DNA of 64,000 bases, from NCBI GenBank assembly GCA_015075645.1, contig JABTUF010000005.1, positions 62,001-126,000 on the forward strand, given 5' to 3'. Source of the DNA: Burkholderiales bacterium. Lineage in GTDB: Bacteria; Pseudomonadota; Gammaproteobacteria; Burkholderiales; Casimicrobiaceae. Both the position numbers and the translations under genes were made by a program. Each line of letters opens with the position of its first letter. Position 1 is the first letter of the stretch. This document shows positions 9,561 through 19,860 of the stretch, one piece after another. The notes beneath the pieces are model-generated. The model did not search any database, was not told the DNA's origin, and saw nothing but the letters and a program-made list of their open reading frames with translations.

Positions 9561-12418
9561 AGTTCGAATCCGATGCGACCGTCGCGCGACGCGGTCTCCT
9601 CGTAGCCGAGCGACGCCGCGACGTCCCAGGCGGCACCCGACAGGAAGTCGTCGTGGTACTCGCGTTTCCACAGGTCGGCCACCGATGCGTCGATCGTGCG
9701 GTGCTCGTGGAACTTCATGTCGCCGATCATGCGCGACTCGGGGCGGACGCCGTCCGTCATCCGCGCGCGCCGGTCGGCGTGCGGCTCGAGCATCGCGGGG
9801 TCGAACGGCACGCCCACGAACTCGCACAGCGCGCGGCTCGCGCGGCCTGGATCGGCGACCAGGTCCTCGAATCGCAACCTGAGCTGCCGTCCGCTCGGCA
9901 CGCCCGCGAGGAACGCGGCGATGTTCTGGTTCAGGACCGTCCACAGCATCTCGGGAAACAGGTGGCCCGGCCAGGGGTTGGGCGTGCGCTCCGCCTCGGC
10001 GGTCCCAACCAGGCGCGGATACCACAGGGTCGCGAGCTTCGCCTCCTCGAAGCTCCGGATCACGCCGTAGGGATGGCGGACGAGGTGGATGTAGAGGGCG
10101 TCCTCGAACAACGCCTCGGCACGCTCCAGCGTGTCGAGGCGATGGGCGTAATACGGAGTCTTGTCGACGAGCAGGCGCCCGCCGAGCTCGCGCTGGATCG
10201 TCCCGTAGTACTCGTGCACCGGCGTTCGCGCCGCCTCGAGACGCGCCATCGCGGCCTCGGCCTCCTCAGGCGGTATCCCTCGCATCTGCATCAATGCGCG
10301 CGTGTTGCCCTCGAGCTGGAACCGCTGCGATCCCGAGAACCACGCCTTGCGGTCGGCGAGCGTGTCGAAGGGTAGCAGGTAGAGCTCCGGCGGCGCGAAC
10401 AGCGCCCGGTTGCCGCCGAGCATGGCACGCACGAGCGTCGACCCCGAGCGCGGCGACGACAGCACGAACACGGCCTGCGGATTGCGTTTGGGGGGCAACG
10501 GCGCTTCGCCGAGCGTCTTCGCGATCGCGCGCCGAAAGCGGCGCAACGCATCGGGATCCACCGCACGCCGCGCGGGTCCGGATGACGGCACCGCCGCGCC
10601 GGTCATCTTCGCCACGAGCTCCGGATGGTGGGCCGAGAGATAGCTCTCGAGGCGTGCGAGCGTCGGTGCGTCGAAGACCGCCGTCACGTAGACCGTCTCG
10701 TGCCACTGGTGCTGGATCTGGTTGACGAAGCTCGCCGCCTTGAGCGAGTCGCCGCCCAATGCGAAGAAGTCGTCGTCGAGGCCCACGCGCTCGACGCCGA
10801 GCGTGGCCTCCCAGAGTCGCGCGAGTTCGGCGGCGAACGGCGTGCGCGGCGCCACGTACGCGGCGCGAGGCGCCTCGGCCGTCGCGTCCCGGAGCCCGAG
10901 CGTCTCGGCGAGGCGGTTGCGCTGCAGCTTTCCGCCCGCGGTCTTCGGAATCGCCTGCAGGAAGTGCACGACGCGCGGCACCTTGAAATACGCGAGCCGG
11001 GAGCCGACGTGCTCGGTCAGCGCCGTCTTCGACACATTGGAACCCGGCTTCAGCACGACGACCGTCGCCACCTCCTCGCCGAGCGAGGGATGCGGGATCG
11101 CGAACGTGGCCGCCTCGGCGACCGCCGGATGCGACAGCAGCACTTCGTCGACTTCGCGCGGAGAGATCTTCTCGCCTCCGCGGTTGATGATCTCCTTGAT
11201 GCGCCCGGTGAGATAGAGGAAGCCGTCGGCGTCGAGCGTCCCCTCGTCCCCGGTCCGGAACCAGTCGCCAAACCAGCTCGCGGCGTTCGTCGCCTCGTCG
11301 TCGGCGTAACCGCGCATGACGCTCCGGCCGCGCACGACCACCTCCCCGCGCTGCCCGGTCGGCACCGGGACGCCGCGTTCGTCGACCACGGCGACTTCCG
11401 GGCCGGCGGCCACCCCGACCGAGCCAGGCTTTCGCATGCCGGACGGGAACGGATTGCTCGCGATCACCCCGGCGGTCTCGGTCATCCCGTAGATCTCGAC
11501 GACCGGCGCCCCGAAGGCGCCCTGGACTTCCTTGAGCAGGTCGACAGGCAGGGCAGCCGACACCGACCGGATGAAACGCAACGGCCGACGCGCGATGGCA
11601 TCGCGATGTTCCGGCGCGGCATCGACGAGTTCCCGGAGCATCGTCGGGACGGCCTGCGTCCACGTCGGCCGCGCGACTTCGAGCCCGAGGAAGAACTCCG
11701 GCACGGAGAACCCGGACGTGCATACGACCGTGCCACCCGCCATGAGGGGCGCCATCAGCACGTCGACGATGCCTCCGATGTGGAACATGGGCAGCACGTG
11801 CAGGCAGCGATCCGACGACGTGAGCGCGACCGACGCGATCATCGCCTCGGCCGAGGCGACGAGGTTCGACTGCGTGAGCGGCACCTTCTTCGGCCGCGCC
11901 GTGGTGCCCGACGTGTGCAACCAAAGCGCCACGTCGTCGGCATGGACCCGACCGCGACCCGTCGCGGATCCCCCTGTCGTCGGGAACGAAAGCCGGAAAG
12001 CGCCCGTCGACGCAGCATCGGCGTGCAGGTCCGCGACCGCGACCCCCGTCGCCCGGGCGACGTCGCGCGCCGCCGGCGCACGGCCCGCCGGCAGGATCAC
12101 CAGCCGCGGCTTGAGGCTCGCGAAGTGGAACTCCAGCTCGGCGCGCCGGTATTCGGGATTGAGGGGCGCCGCCTGCGCGCATGCCGACACCGCGAGGCAC
12201 GCGGTGGCGAGTTCGCTCGCGTGCGGCAGCACGACCGCGACGACGTCGCCGCGGCCGATGCCGGCGGCGCTCAGCGCGCCGATCGTCGCATCGATGATCT
12301 CGACGAGCTTTCCGAAGGTGAGCGGCGGCTTGCCGGGGCTCTCGAGCGCGTGCGCGCCAGGGCGCTCCACGGCGTGACGGGCAATGCGCGCGTAGACGGT
12401 ATCGGGAGGCGTCGGCAT
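9557..12418 (-). CDS. Acyl ligase-carrier protein-sulfotransferase fusion
   Basis: A 953-residue fusion. Residues 1-510 are an ANL-superfamily adenylating enzyme: TSGTTARPKKVP (169-180), YGMTETAG (310-317), TGDEG/GRIKEIINRGGEKISP region, and the catalytic Lys of KTAGGKLQR (about 497). It resembles acyl-CoA synthetases more than amino-acid-activating domains. Residues about 520-600 are a carrier protein with LGGDSLKA (Ser558). Residues about 645-940 are a sulfotransferase: the PAPS 5-phosphosulfate loop SSPRSGST (654-661) and the 3-phosphate segment LVRHPYGVIRSF (779-790). The probable role is to activate a carboxylic acid, load it on its carrier and sulfate it. The gene is coupled by a GTGA overlap to the condensation/thioesterase protein. 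Confidence 0.88.
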   Translation of the reverse strand: MPTPPDTVYARIARHAVERPGAHALESPGKPPLTFGKLVEIIDATIGALSAAGIGRGDVVAVVLPHASELATACLAVSACAQAAPLNPEYRRAELEFHFASLKPRLVILPAGRAPAARDVARATGVAVADLHADAASTGAFRLSFPTTGGSATGRGRVHADDVALWLHTSGTTARPKKVPLTQSNLVASAEAMIASVALTSSDRCLHVLPMFHIGGIVDVLMAPLMAGGTVVCTSGFSVPEFFLGLEVARPTWTQAVPTMLRELVDAAPEHRDAIARRPLRFIRSVSAALPVDLLKEVQGAFGAPVVEIYGMTETAGVIASNPFPSGMRKPGSVGVAAGPEVAVVDERGVPVPTGQRGEVVVRGRSVMRGYADDEATNAASWFGDWFRTGDEGTLDADGFLYLTGRIKEIINRGGEKISPREVDEVLLSHPAVAEAATFAIPHPSLGEEVATVVVLKPGSNVSKTALTEHVGSRLAYFKVPRVVHFLQAIPKTAGGKLQRNRLAETLGLRDATAEAPRAAYVAPRTPFAAELARLWEATLGVERVGLDDDFFALGGDSLKAASFVNQIQHQWHETVYVTAVFDAPTLARLESYLSAHHPELVAKMTGAAVPSSGPARRAVDPDALRRFRRAIAKTLGEAPLPPKRNPQAVFVLSSPRSGSTLVRAMLGGNRALFAPPELYLLPFDTLADRKAWFSGSQRFQLEGNTRALMQMRGIPPEEAEAAMARLEAARTPVHEYYGTIQRELGGRLLVDKTPYYAHRLDTLERAEALFEDALYIHLVRHPYGVIRSFEEAKLATLWYPRLVGTAEAERTPNPWPGHLFPEMLWTVLNQNIAAFLAGVPSGRQLRLRFEDLVADPGRASRALCEFVGVPFDPAMLEPHADRRARMTDGVRPESRMIGDMKFHEHRTIDASVADLWKREYHDDFLSGAAWDVAASLGYEETASRDGRIGFEL

Positions 12419-12575
12419 GGGGAATCAGGGGCGTTGCGGCCCGGCCGGTTGGGCAGCCCGAAGCGCAACCGGAACGCGCTTCGCCGGCAGAAACAGGCGA
12501 GCCGGCCGCCGGGCTTTGGGCCGAGCGCCAGGATCGGCGGGGGCCATCGCGCCCATTGTAATGCCCGGGACCGAT

Positions 12576-13988
12576 CTACAGGCGGTAGGTCCGCTTGGCG
12601 AGCGCATACGCCAGTTCGGGCGCGAGCGCGCGGGCCTCGTCGATGTCCAACCGGTGCTCCGCCACCAGCGTCGCGAGGAAGCGGCAATCGATGCGGCGCG
12701 CGACATCGTGGCGCGCGGGGATCGACAGGAACGCGCGCGTGTCGTCGTTGAAACCGACCGTGTTGGCGAAGCCCGCGGTTTCGGTCGTCTGCTCGCGGAA
12801 CCGCAACATCCCTTCGGGACTGTCGTGGAACCACCAGGCGGGACCGAGGCGCAGCGCCGGATAGTGACCGGCGAGCGGCGCGAGTTCGCGCGCGTAAGAG
12901 GTCTCGTCGAGCGTGAACAGGATGATCGTAAGGCCGCGCTCGTTGCCGACGCGATCGAGGAGCGGCTTCAACGCGTGCACGTAGTCGGTGCGGGTCGGGA
13001 TGTCGGCGCCCTTGTCGCGGCCGAACGAGGCGAGGAGCGAGGGGTTGTGGTTGCGGAAGCTGCCGGGATGGATCTGCATGACGAGACCGTCGTCGACGCT
13101 CATCTTCGCCATCTCGGTCAGCATCTGCGCGCGGAACGACTCGGCCTCCTCCGCCGTCGCGTGCCCGGCGAGCGCGCGGTCGAGCAGGCGCTGGCATTCG
13201 CCGGGGCCGAGATCGGCAGTGCGCGCGGTCGGGTGGCCGTGGTCGGTCGAGGTGGCACCCATCGAGGCGAAGAACGCGCGGCGCGCACGGTGCGCGGCGA
13301 GGTAGCCTCGCCACGTCGCCGTATCTTCGCGCGTCAGCGCGCCGAAGGAGAGGACGTGGTCGCGGAAGCCTTCGAACTCGGGATCGACGACCGGATCCGG
13401 ACGGTAGGCGGTCACGACGCGGCCGTTCCAGCCGCTCGCGCGAATCTTCGCGTGTTGCGCGAGTTGGTCGAGCGGGCTCTCGGTGGTCGCGAGCACCTCG
13501 ATGCGGAAGCGCTCGAACAGCGCGCGCGGTCGGAACGCGGGCGTCGCGAGCGCTTCGTTGATGCGGTCGAAGATCGCGTCCGCGTTCGCCGGTTCGAGCC
13601 GCTCGCGGATGCCGAACACCTCGTGGAACGCGTGGTCGAGCCACAGTCGCGTGGGCGTTCCGCGAAAGAGCGGGAAGTGGGCGGCGAAGGTGCGCCAGAT
13701 CTTCCGCGCGTCGGTCTCGACCGGGCCGCCGTCGCGGCGCGGGATGCCGAGCGCCTCCAGCGCGACGCCCTGGCTGTAGAGCATCCGGAACACGTAGTGG
13801 TCGGGCGTGATGAAGAGCGCGCTCGCGTCGGCGAACGGCAGGTCGTCCGCGAACCACGCCGGGTCGGTGTGGCCGTGCGGGCTCACGATCGGCAGGTCCT
13901 TCACCGACGCGTAGAGGTCGCGGGCGATCGCGCGCACCGCGGGATCGGCGGGGAACAGGCGGTCGGGATGCGGCGCGAGCGGGTGCAT
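12576..13988 (-). CDS. uxaC: Glucuronate (uronate) isomerase
   Basis: A 470-residue enzyme of the UxaC family, the usual length. The N-terminus has VSPHGHTDPAWFADD (metal-binding HxH around residues 39-41), and further conserved blocks include RLWLDHAFHEVFG, TTESPLDQLAQH, FRNHNPSLLASFGRDKG and GFNDDTRAFLSIPARHDVARR. It interconverts D-glucuronate and D-fructuronate or D-galacturonate and D-tagaturonate in the cytoplasm. It is the last gene of a minus-strand run containing a reductase, an ABC importer and a GntR regulator, 8 bases after the reductase gene, so it acts in uronate breakdown. Confidence 0.96.
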   Translation of the reverse strand: MHPLAPHPDRLFPADPAVRAIARDLYASVKDLPIVSPHGHTDPAWFADDLPFADASALFITPDHYVFRMLYSQGVALEALGIPRRDGGPVETDARKIWRTFAAHFPLFRGTPTRLWLDHAFHEVFGIRERLEPANADAIFDRINEALATPAFRPRALFERFRIEVLATTESPLDQLAQHAKIRASGWNGRVVTAYRPDPVVDPEFEGFRDHVLSFGALTREDTATWRGYLAAHRARRAFFASMGATSTDHGHPTARTADLGPGECQRLLDRALAGHATAEEAESFRAQMLTEMAKMSVDDGLVMQIHPGSFRNHNPSLLASFGRDKGADIPTRTDYVHALKPLLDRVGNERGLTIILFTLDETSYARELAPLAGHYPALRLGPAWWFHDSPEGMLRFREQTTETAGFANTVGFNDDTRAFLSIPARHDVARRIDCRFLATLVAEHRLDIDEARALAPELAYALAKRTYRL

Positions 13989-13996
13989 GGCGGCGG

Positions 13997-15481
13997 TCAG
14001 TGGGTGAGATGCTCGGAGACGGTCGCGGCCACGCCGCGGCGCAGCAGCGAATCGAGATGGCGCGTCACCGCGGCAGTGAAGACCGGCTGCTCCGGCAGGT
14101 CGGAGCCGAAGATCGGCGTGAGGCCGAGGAACCCGGTGGCGAGCCGTCCGGCATCATCGCCCGCGGACGACGCGATCGCAGCGAAGCGCGCGGACATCGG
14201 GTCGGCCACCTCGATGGCTCCTCCCCGTTCGTCACGGCCGCTCGCGTAACGCATCCAACCGGCGACCGACAGCGACAGATGGCGGATCGAGCCGCCGGCG
14301 GCGAGCCGGTCGCGCACCGTACCGAGCAGTCGTTGCGGCAGTTTCTGCGATCCGTCCATCGCGACCTGCGCGGTCTTGTGCGGCAGCGCCGGGTTGCTGA
14401 ATCGCTCGACGAGCGTGGCAGAGTAGCGCGCGAGGTCGGTGCCCGGCGGCGTGGCGAGCGTCGGCACGATCTCCTCGGCCATCTGACGCGCGATCAGCCG
14501 CCCGAGCGCGGGGTCGCCCGCCGCCTGCGCGATCGTCGCGTGGCCGGCGAGGAATCCGAGGTAGGCGAGCGTCGAGTGGCTGCCGTTCAATAGGCGCAGC
14601 TTCATCGTCTCGAACGGGGCGACGTCATGCACGACCTGTGCGCCCGCCTCCTCCCACTTCGGCCGCGCCGCCACGAAGCGCTCCTCGATCACCCACTGCC
14701 GGAACGGCTCCGCGACGACCGGCGCTGCGTCGTGCACACCCAGCCGCCGCTCGACATCGGCGACGTCCGCGCCGGTCGTCGCCGGAACGATCCGGTCGAC
14801 CATCGTGCACGGGAACGCGGCGTGCGACGCGATCCATTCGGCGAGTCCGGGCGCGCGCGCGCGGGCGAAGGTCCCGACCAGTTCCTCGACGGCACGGCCG
14901 TTGTGCGGGAGGTTGTCGCAGCAGACGACGTTGAGCGCGCCTGCGCCGGTGCGTCGGCGCTCGTCGAGCGCCGCGACGAGGAAACCGACCGCCGACACGG
15001 GCGCGCCGGGGTGCTCGAGATCGTGGCGGATGTCCGGGTGCCCGAGGTCGAGCCTGCCGGTCGCCGGATCGTGGCAGTAGCCCTTCTCGGTCACGGTCAG
15101 CGTGACCACGCGCACCCGCGGATCGGCCATCCGGCGCACCAGCGCGGCGGGATCGGCGGGCGCGAACATCGTCTCGCGCAGCGCGCCGATGACCCGGAGG
15201 CGGCTGCCATGGCGATCGCGTTCGCAGACCGTGTAGAGCCCTTGCTGCGCGGCGAGCGGAGCGATCGCCCGGGGCGTCTTCATCGAGACGCCGCAGATGC
15301 CCCAGTTCGGGTCGCGGGCGGCGAGGTCGTCGGCGTAGACGGCGGCGTGCGCACGCGCGAACGCGCCGAGTCCCAGGTGGACGATGCCGACGGCGAGTCC
15401 TGCGGGATCGCAATTCGGCCGCGCGATCTCCGCGGGAAGGCGCCCGAGCGCGGCGAGCGCGAGCCGCGCCGGGTCAGGCAT
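13997..15481 (-). CDS. Mannitol dehydrogenase-family reductase (fructuronate/tagaturonate type)
   Basis: A 494-residue NAD-dependent polyol-specific long-chain dehydrogenase. GIVHLGLGAFARAHAA near residues 32-47 is the nucleotide-binding start of the family, and KLRLLNGSHSTLAYLG (about 294-309) carries the conserved catalytic Lys-x-x-x-Leu-Asn-x-x-His block. With uxaC directly downstream it most likely reduces fructuronate to mannonate (UxuB-like), though other sugar-acid or polyol substrates in the family cannot be excluded. Its ATG overlaps the end of the permease gene by 8 bases. Mannonate dehydratase and KDG kinase are not in the window. Confidence 0.9.
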   Translation of the reverse strand: MPDPARLALAALGRLPAEIARPNCDPAGLAVGIVHLGLGAFARAHAAVYADDLAARDPNWGICGVSMKTPRAIAPLAAQQGLYTVCERDRHGSRLRVIGALRETMFAPADPAALVRRMADPRVRVVTLTVTEKGYCHDPATGRLDLGHPDIRHDLEHPGAPVSAVGFLVAALDERRRTGAGALNVVCCDNLPHNGRAVEELVGTFARARAPGLAEWIASHAAFPCTMVDRIVPATTGADVADVERRLGVHDAAPVVAEPFRQWVIEERFVAARPKWEEAGAQVVHDVAPFETMKLRLLNGSHSTLAYLGFLAGHATIAQAAGDPALGRLIARQMAEEIVPTLATPPGTDLARYSATLVERFSNPALPHKTAQVAMDGSQKLPQRLLGTVRDRLAAGGSIRHLSLSVAGWMRYASGRDERGGAIEVADPMSARFAAIASSAGDDAGRLATGFLGLTPIFGSDLPEQPVFTAAVTRHLDSLLRRGVAATVSEHLTH

Positions 15482-16316
15482 GCTGCGGATGCTCCTTCAC
15501 GCGCGAGACGAGTTGCGTCGGGTTGACGAACCGCAGCGCGATCAGGAGCCACACCAGCGTGACGGCCATGTAGACCATGGCCATCGCGTCGACCGACTGC
15601 GGCGCGCGCACCCCGGCCGCGAACACGGCGTAGTAGAGCGCGACGACGAGCGTCTGCGAATCGCCGCCGGCGGTGAGGAACGTGAGCTCGAACAGCGCGA
15701 TCGTGCGCACGAGGACGAGGAGCGAGGCGGCCAGCACGCCGGGGCCGAGCAGCGGGAGCAGCACGTGCCAGAACATGCGCGCGGTGCTCGCGCCGAAGAC
15801 CCGCGCCGCGTTCTCGAGGTTGGCGTCGATCTGCTCGACGAACGGCGTCATCACGAGGATCACGAACGGCGCCGCCGGAATCAGGTTCGCGAGGATCACG
15901 CCCCAGATCGTCCCGCCGAGGTGCGCCTGGTAGAGCACGGTCGCGAGCGGGATGCCGTAGGTGATCGGCGGGACCATCAGCGGCAGCAGGAAGAGCAGCA
16001 TCAGCGCCTGCTTGCCGCGAAAGTCGCGCCGCGCGAGCGTGTAGGCGGCCGGCACGCCGATGACGAGCGAGAGCAGCACCACCGCCAGCACGACCTCGAT
16101 CGTCACCCACAGGACGCTGCCGAGCTGGAACTCCTTCCACGCCGCGGCGTACCAGCCCACGGTCCAGCCCTCCGGCAGCCAGGTGCCGAGCCAGCGCTTC
16201 GCGAAGGAACTCGTCGCGACCGCGGCGATCATGAGCCCGATGTTGACGACGAAGAGCGTCATCAATCCGAGCAGGAGCGAGCGCCAGACCCGCTCGGCGA
16301 GGCTTCCGGCGTTCAT
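15474..16316 (-). CDS. ABC transporter permease (PotC-like)
   Basis: A 280-residue inner-membrane permease starting at ATG 16316, which overlaps the stop of the other permease as ATGA. It has about six hydrophobic spans, and the EAA-like cytoplasmic loop ENAARVFGASTARMFWHVLLPLLGPGVLAAS near residues 189-219 that contacts the ATPase. It is the second permease of the importer encoded with the ATPase and binding protein upstream. The context suggests uptake of a uronate or related sugar acid; the fold class itself is the iron/spermidine/putrescine type. Confidence 0.93.
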   Translation of the reverse strand: MNAGSLAERVWRSLLLGLMTLFVVNIGLMIAAVATSSFAKRWLGTWLPEGWTVGWYAAAWKEFQLGSVLWVTIEVVLAVVLLSLVIGVPAAYTLARRDFRGKQALMLLFLLPLMVPPITYGIPLATVLYQAHLGGTIWGVILANLIPAAPFVILVMTPFVEQIDANLENAARVFGASTARMFWHVLLPLLGPGVLAASLLVLVRTIALFELTFLTAGGDSQTLVVALYYAVFAAGVRAPQSVDAMAMVYMAVTLVWLLIALRFVNPTQLVSRVKEHPQHA

Positions 16317-17188
16317 CCCTTGCCTCCGGACACCGGGCCACGGTAGAAGGCGCGGCGCAGCCCCAGCACCGCCGCGACGATCACGAGCTGCACGAAGCCC
16401 ATGATCATCGCGATCGCGGAGGCGAGCGAATAGTCGTACTGCTCGAACGCCGCCTCGTAGGCCGCGATCGAGATGACGCGCGTCGGCCCGGCGGGCGAAC
16501 CCAGCAGCACGGCGGACGGGAACACCGAGAACGCCTGCACGAACGCGAGGCAGAAGCACATGGCGAGGCCGGGCGCGAGCAACGGGAGGTAGATGTGCCG
16601 GAACTGCGCCTTCGGGTCCGCGCCGAGCGTCGCGGCGGCCCGGGCCAGCACCGGATCGATGCCGGTGATGTAGGACAGGATCAGCAAGAACGCGAACGGG
16701 AAGCCCGAGATCACGAGCGAGATCAGCACGCCCCAGTAGTTGTGCGTGAGCCGGATCGGCCCGTCGTAGAGGTGCGTGAACTGCAGGAAGTGCGACAGCC
16801 AGCCCTTCGGACCGAAGTAGAGCAGCATCCCTTCGGCGATCAGCACCGTGCCGAGCGTGATCGGCACGACGAGGATCGTGGTCACCGCGCGCTGGTAGCG
16901 CGTCTTCACCCGCATCTTGAACGCGATCGGCAGCGCGAGCCCGACGTTGATGAGCGTCGCGGGCAGCGCGAGCTTCAGCGTGATGCCGATCGTCGGCCAG
17001 AGGTTGTCGGTGGTGAAGAAGTGGACGTAGTTCCAGAGGAGCCCGCCCTCCTTCGGCTGGAACGACAGTACGAGGCCGTAGAGGAACGGGTAGACGAACA
17101 GGATCAGCATGAACGCCGCCGCCGGCACGACGAGGAGCAGCGTGCGGTCGAACGCGGGGCGCGCGTAGGCGTCGGCGGAGGTCGCCAT
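16313..17188 (-). CDS. ABC transporter permease (PotB-like)
   Basis: A 291-residue permease with a first membrane span at residues 14-38 (LLLVVPAAAFMLILFVYPFLYG) and several more, and the EAA-type loop RAAATLGADPKAQFRHIYLPLLAPGLA near residues 184-210. It pairs with the downstream permease (ATGA overlap) as the membrane channel of the importer, and lies 10 bases after the ATPase gene. ATG 17188 is the natural start. Confidence 0.93.
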   Translation of the reverse strand: MATSADAYARPAFDRTLLLVVPAAAFMLILFVYPFLYGLVLSFQPKEGGLLWNYVHFFTTDNLWPTIGITLKLALPATLINVGLALPIAFKMRVKTRYQRAVTTILVVPITLGTVLIAEGMLLYFGPKGWLSHFLQFTHLYDGPIRLTHNYWGVLISLVISGFPFAFLLILSYITGIDPVLARAAATLGADPKAQFRHIYLPLLAPGLAMCFCLAFVQAFSVFPSAVLLGSPAGPTRVISIAAYEAAFEQYDYSLASAIAMIMGFVQLVIVAAVLGLRRAFYRGPVSGGKG

Positions 17189-17198
17189 CGTCGCTCGC

Positions 17199-18275
<1,077 letters not shown>

Positions 18276-18365
18276 CGGCATCACCGGTCTTGGCGTGCGA
18301 CCACGATCATGCCGCCCGGTTGCGCTCCTGGGCAACAGGCGTGTCCGCACGCATCGCCACGACAA

Positions 18366-18461
18366 CGAACGGCGCGACGTATTCCGGCGTCGGGCCCGGA
18401 CCTCCCCGCGGCGTTGACCGTCGGCGCCTCGCCGACGGTCGAACGGCGCGACGTATTCCGG
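18366..18461. repeat. Two copies of a 22-bp direct repeat
   Basis: The 22-bp sequence beginning CGAACGGCGCGACGTATTCC occurs exactly at 18366-18387 and 18440-18461, 74 bases apart. Its end (CGTATTCCGG) appears a third time inverted at 18511-18520. It fills the spacer between the ABC ATPase and the binding-protein gene and overlaps the hairpins there. Confidence 0.85.
18416..18440. other. Perfect 11-bp stem hairpin
   Basis: GACCGTCGGCG (18416-18426) pairs perfectly with CGCCGACGGTC (18430-18440) across a 3-base loop. It lies between the binding-protein gene and the ATPase gene on the transcribed minus strand and lacks a U-tract, so it fits an mRNA stabiliser or attenuator better than a classical terminator. 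Confidence 0.75.
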
Positions 18462-18520
18462 CCGCCGCCATGCGGGTCCTGGCGTACGCCTCGACCCGCA
18501 CGGCGGCGGTCCGGAATACG
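18452..18520. terminator. Large hairpin directly after the binding-protein stop codon
   Basis: The arms 18452-18477 and 18494-18520 pair over about 26 bases with one bulge and one G-T pair, and the loop holds a further 10-bp palindrome GGCGTACGCC (18481-18490). It begins one base after the stop codon of the solute-binding protein gene. Such structures in ABC operons commonly stabilise the binding-protein message and reduce read-through to the membrane genes; that role here is inferred. Confidence 0.75.
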
Positions 18521-18521
18521 C

Positions 18522-19712
18522 CTACTTCTTCGTTTTCGCCCCCACCTGCTGGTCCCAGATGCGGAACGCGTCGACCTGCGCCTTCGGCGGCAGCGACTGG
18601 GTGTGCGGGAACTTGGCGATCCACTCCGCGTACTCGGGACGCCCGAACTCCTTGATCGCGTCCTGGGAGGCCTGCGGCGCCATCGACAGCGGCACGTTCT
18701 TCACCGCGGGTCCCGGATAGAAGTAGCCCTTGTCGTAGGTGAAGGCCTGCGCCTCCGGCGTCAGCATGAACGCGATCACGTCGAGCACCACGGCCATCTT
18801 GTCCGCCGGCACGCCCTTCGGGACGACCATGTAGTGCGCGTCGTTCACCCAGGTCATGTTCTGGAACGGCGCGACCTTGAAGTCCTTCGGCACGATGCCG
18901 AGCGCGCGCGGGTTGATGTCCCAGCCGGTCATCGTGATCGTCATGTCGCGCGAGCCTTCGCCCAGCTCCTTCATCACCGCGCCGGTGCCGGTCGGGTAGT
19001 ACTCGATGCACTCGTTCAACTGCTTCAGGTACGCCCAGGTCTTGTCCCAGCCGTTGACCGGATCCTTCGGGTCCTTGTCGCCGAGCAGGTAGGGAAGGCC
19101 CATGATGAACGTGCGGCCCGGGCCGGAGTTCGCCGGGCGCGCGTAGATGAGCCGGTTCGGATTCGCCTTGCACCACGCGAGGAGTTCGGCGGGCGTCGTC
19201 GGCGGCTGCTTCACCTTCGCCGGGTTGTACTCGACGAGCGGGCCGGCGGGCATGAAGGTCACCGTGATGCCGCGGTCGGAGGCGAGCTTCTGCATCTGGG
19301 CGGCCGCCGGCAGATAGTTCTCCATCAGCTTCGGGAACTTCGCCGCGTGCTCCGGCAGGAGCTTCACGAGCAGGTCCTGCTCGACGCCGGCGGCCAGCAC
19401 GTCGGTGCCGGTGAGCACGATGTCGATGTCGCTGCGGCCGGCGCCCTGCATGGCCTTGAGCTTGCCGGGGAGTTCGGGCGCCGGGGCCTTGGTGAACACG
19501 AACTTCGCGACCTTGCCGGGATTCTTCTTCGCGTACAGCTCGAACGCCTCCTGCGTGAGCGCGAGGTTTCCGGCGACATCGACCACGTTGATCGTATAGG
19601 GCGCCTGCGCGGCGGCGGTGCCTGCGCCGAACACGGCGACCGATGCCGCGGCGGCGATCGTGCCGATCGCGCGGCGGCGCGCGAGCTGGAACAGCGACGA
19701 CGGGAACTTCAT
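18522..19712 (-). CDS. ABC transporter periplasmic solute-binding protein
   Basis: A 396-residue exported binding protein. A basic N-terminus is followed by a hydrophobic core and a probable cleavage after GTAAAQA near residue 35. The mature part (TINVVDVAGNLALTQEAFELYAKKNPGKVAKFVF) is typical of type 2 periplasmic binding proteins for extracellular solutes. The start ATG 19712 is fixed by an AGGAGG ribosome site; a longer upstream frame is rejected. It is the first structural gene of the importer operon and is divided from the ATPase gene by a long hairpin spacer, which fits high expression of the binding protein. Confidence 0.93.
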   Translation of the reverse strand: MKFPSSLFQLARRRAIGTIAAAASVAVFGAGTAAAQAPYTINVVDVAGNLALTQEAFELYAKKNPGKVAKFVFTKAPAPELPGKLKAMQGAGRSDIDIVLTGTDVLAAGVEQDLLVKLLPEHAAKFPKLMENYLPAAAQMQKLASDRGITVTFMPAGPLVEYNPAKVKQPPTTPAELLAWCKANPNRLIYARPANSGPGRTFIMGLPYLLGDKDPKDPVNGWDKTWAYLKQLNECIEYYPTGTGAVMKELGEGSRDMTITMTGWDINPRALGIVPKDFKVAPFQNMTWVNDAHYMVVPKGVPADKMAVVLDVIAFMLTPEAQAFTYDKGYFYPGPAVKNVPLSMAPQASQDAIKEFGRPEYAEWIAKFPHTQSLPPKAQVDAFRIWDQQVGAKTKK

Positions 19713-19860
19713 GGACTCCTCCTTCGGACGGGATCGGACGACGCGTGGGCAGCCGGAGCGCGCTGAAGCGGACCGGCGGGGAACCGCGACACGGCGGACG
19801 TGCGCAGAGTGTAATTCGATTCGCGCGCGATGGACCGGCGCGGTGGAGGCCGACGGGCGT

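Noticed and set aside
9561..10025. Upstream extension of the condensation/thioesterase protein
   Set aside because: The extension lies inside the sulfotransferase coding region of the preceding gene; the GTGA overlap at 9557-9560 gives a natural start with a docking domain.
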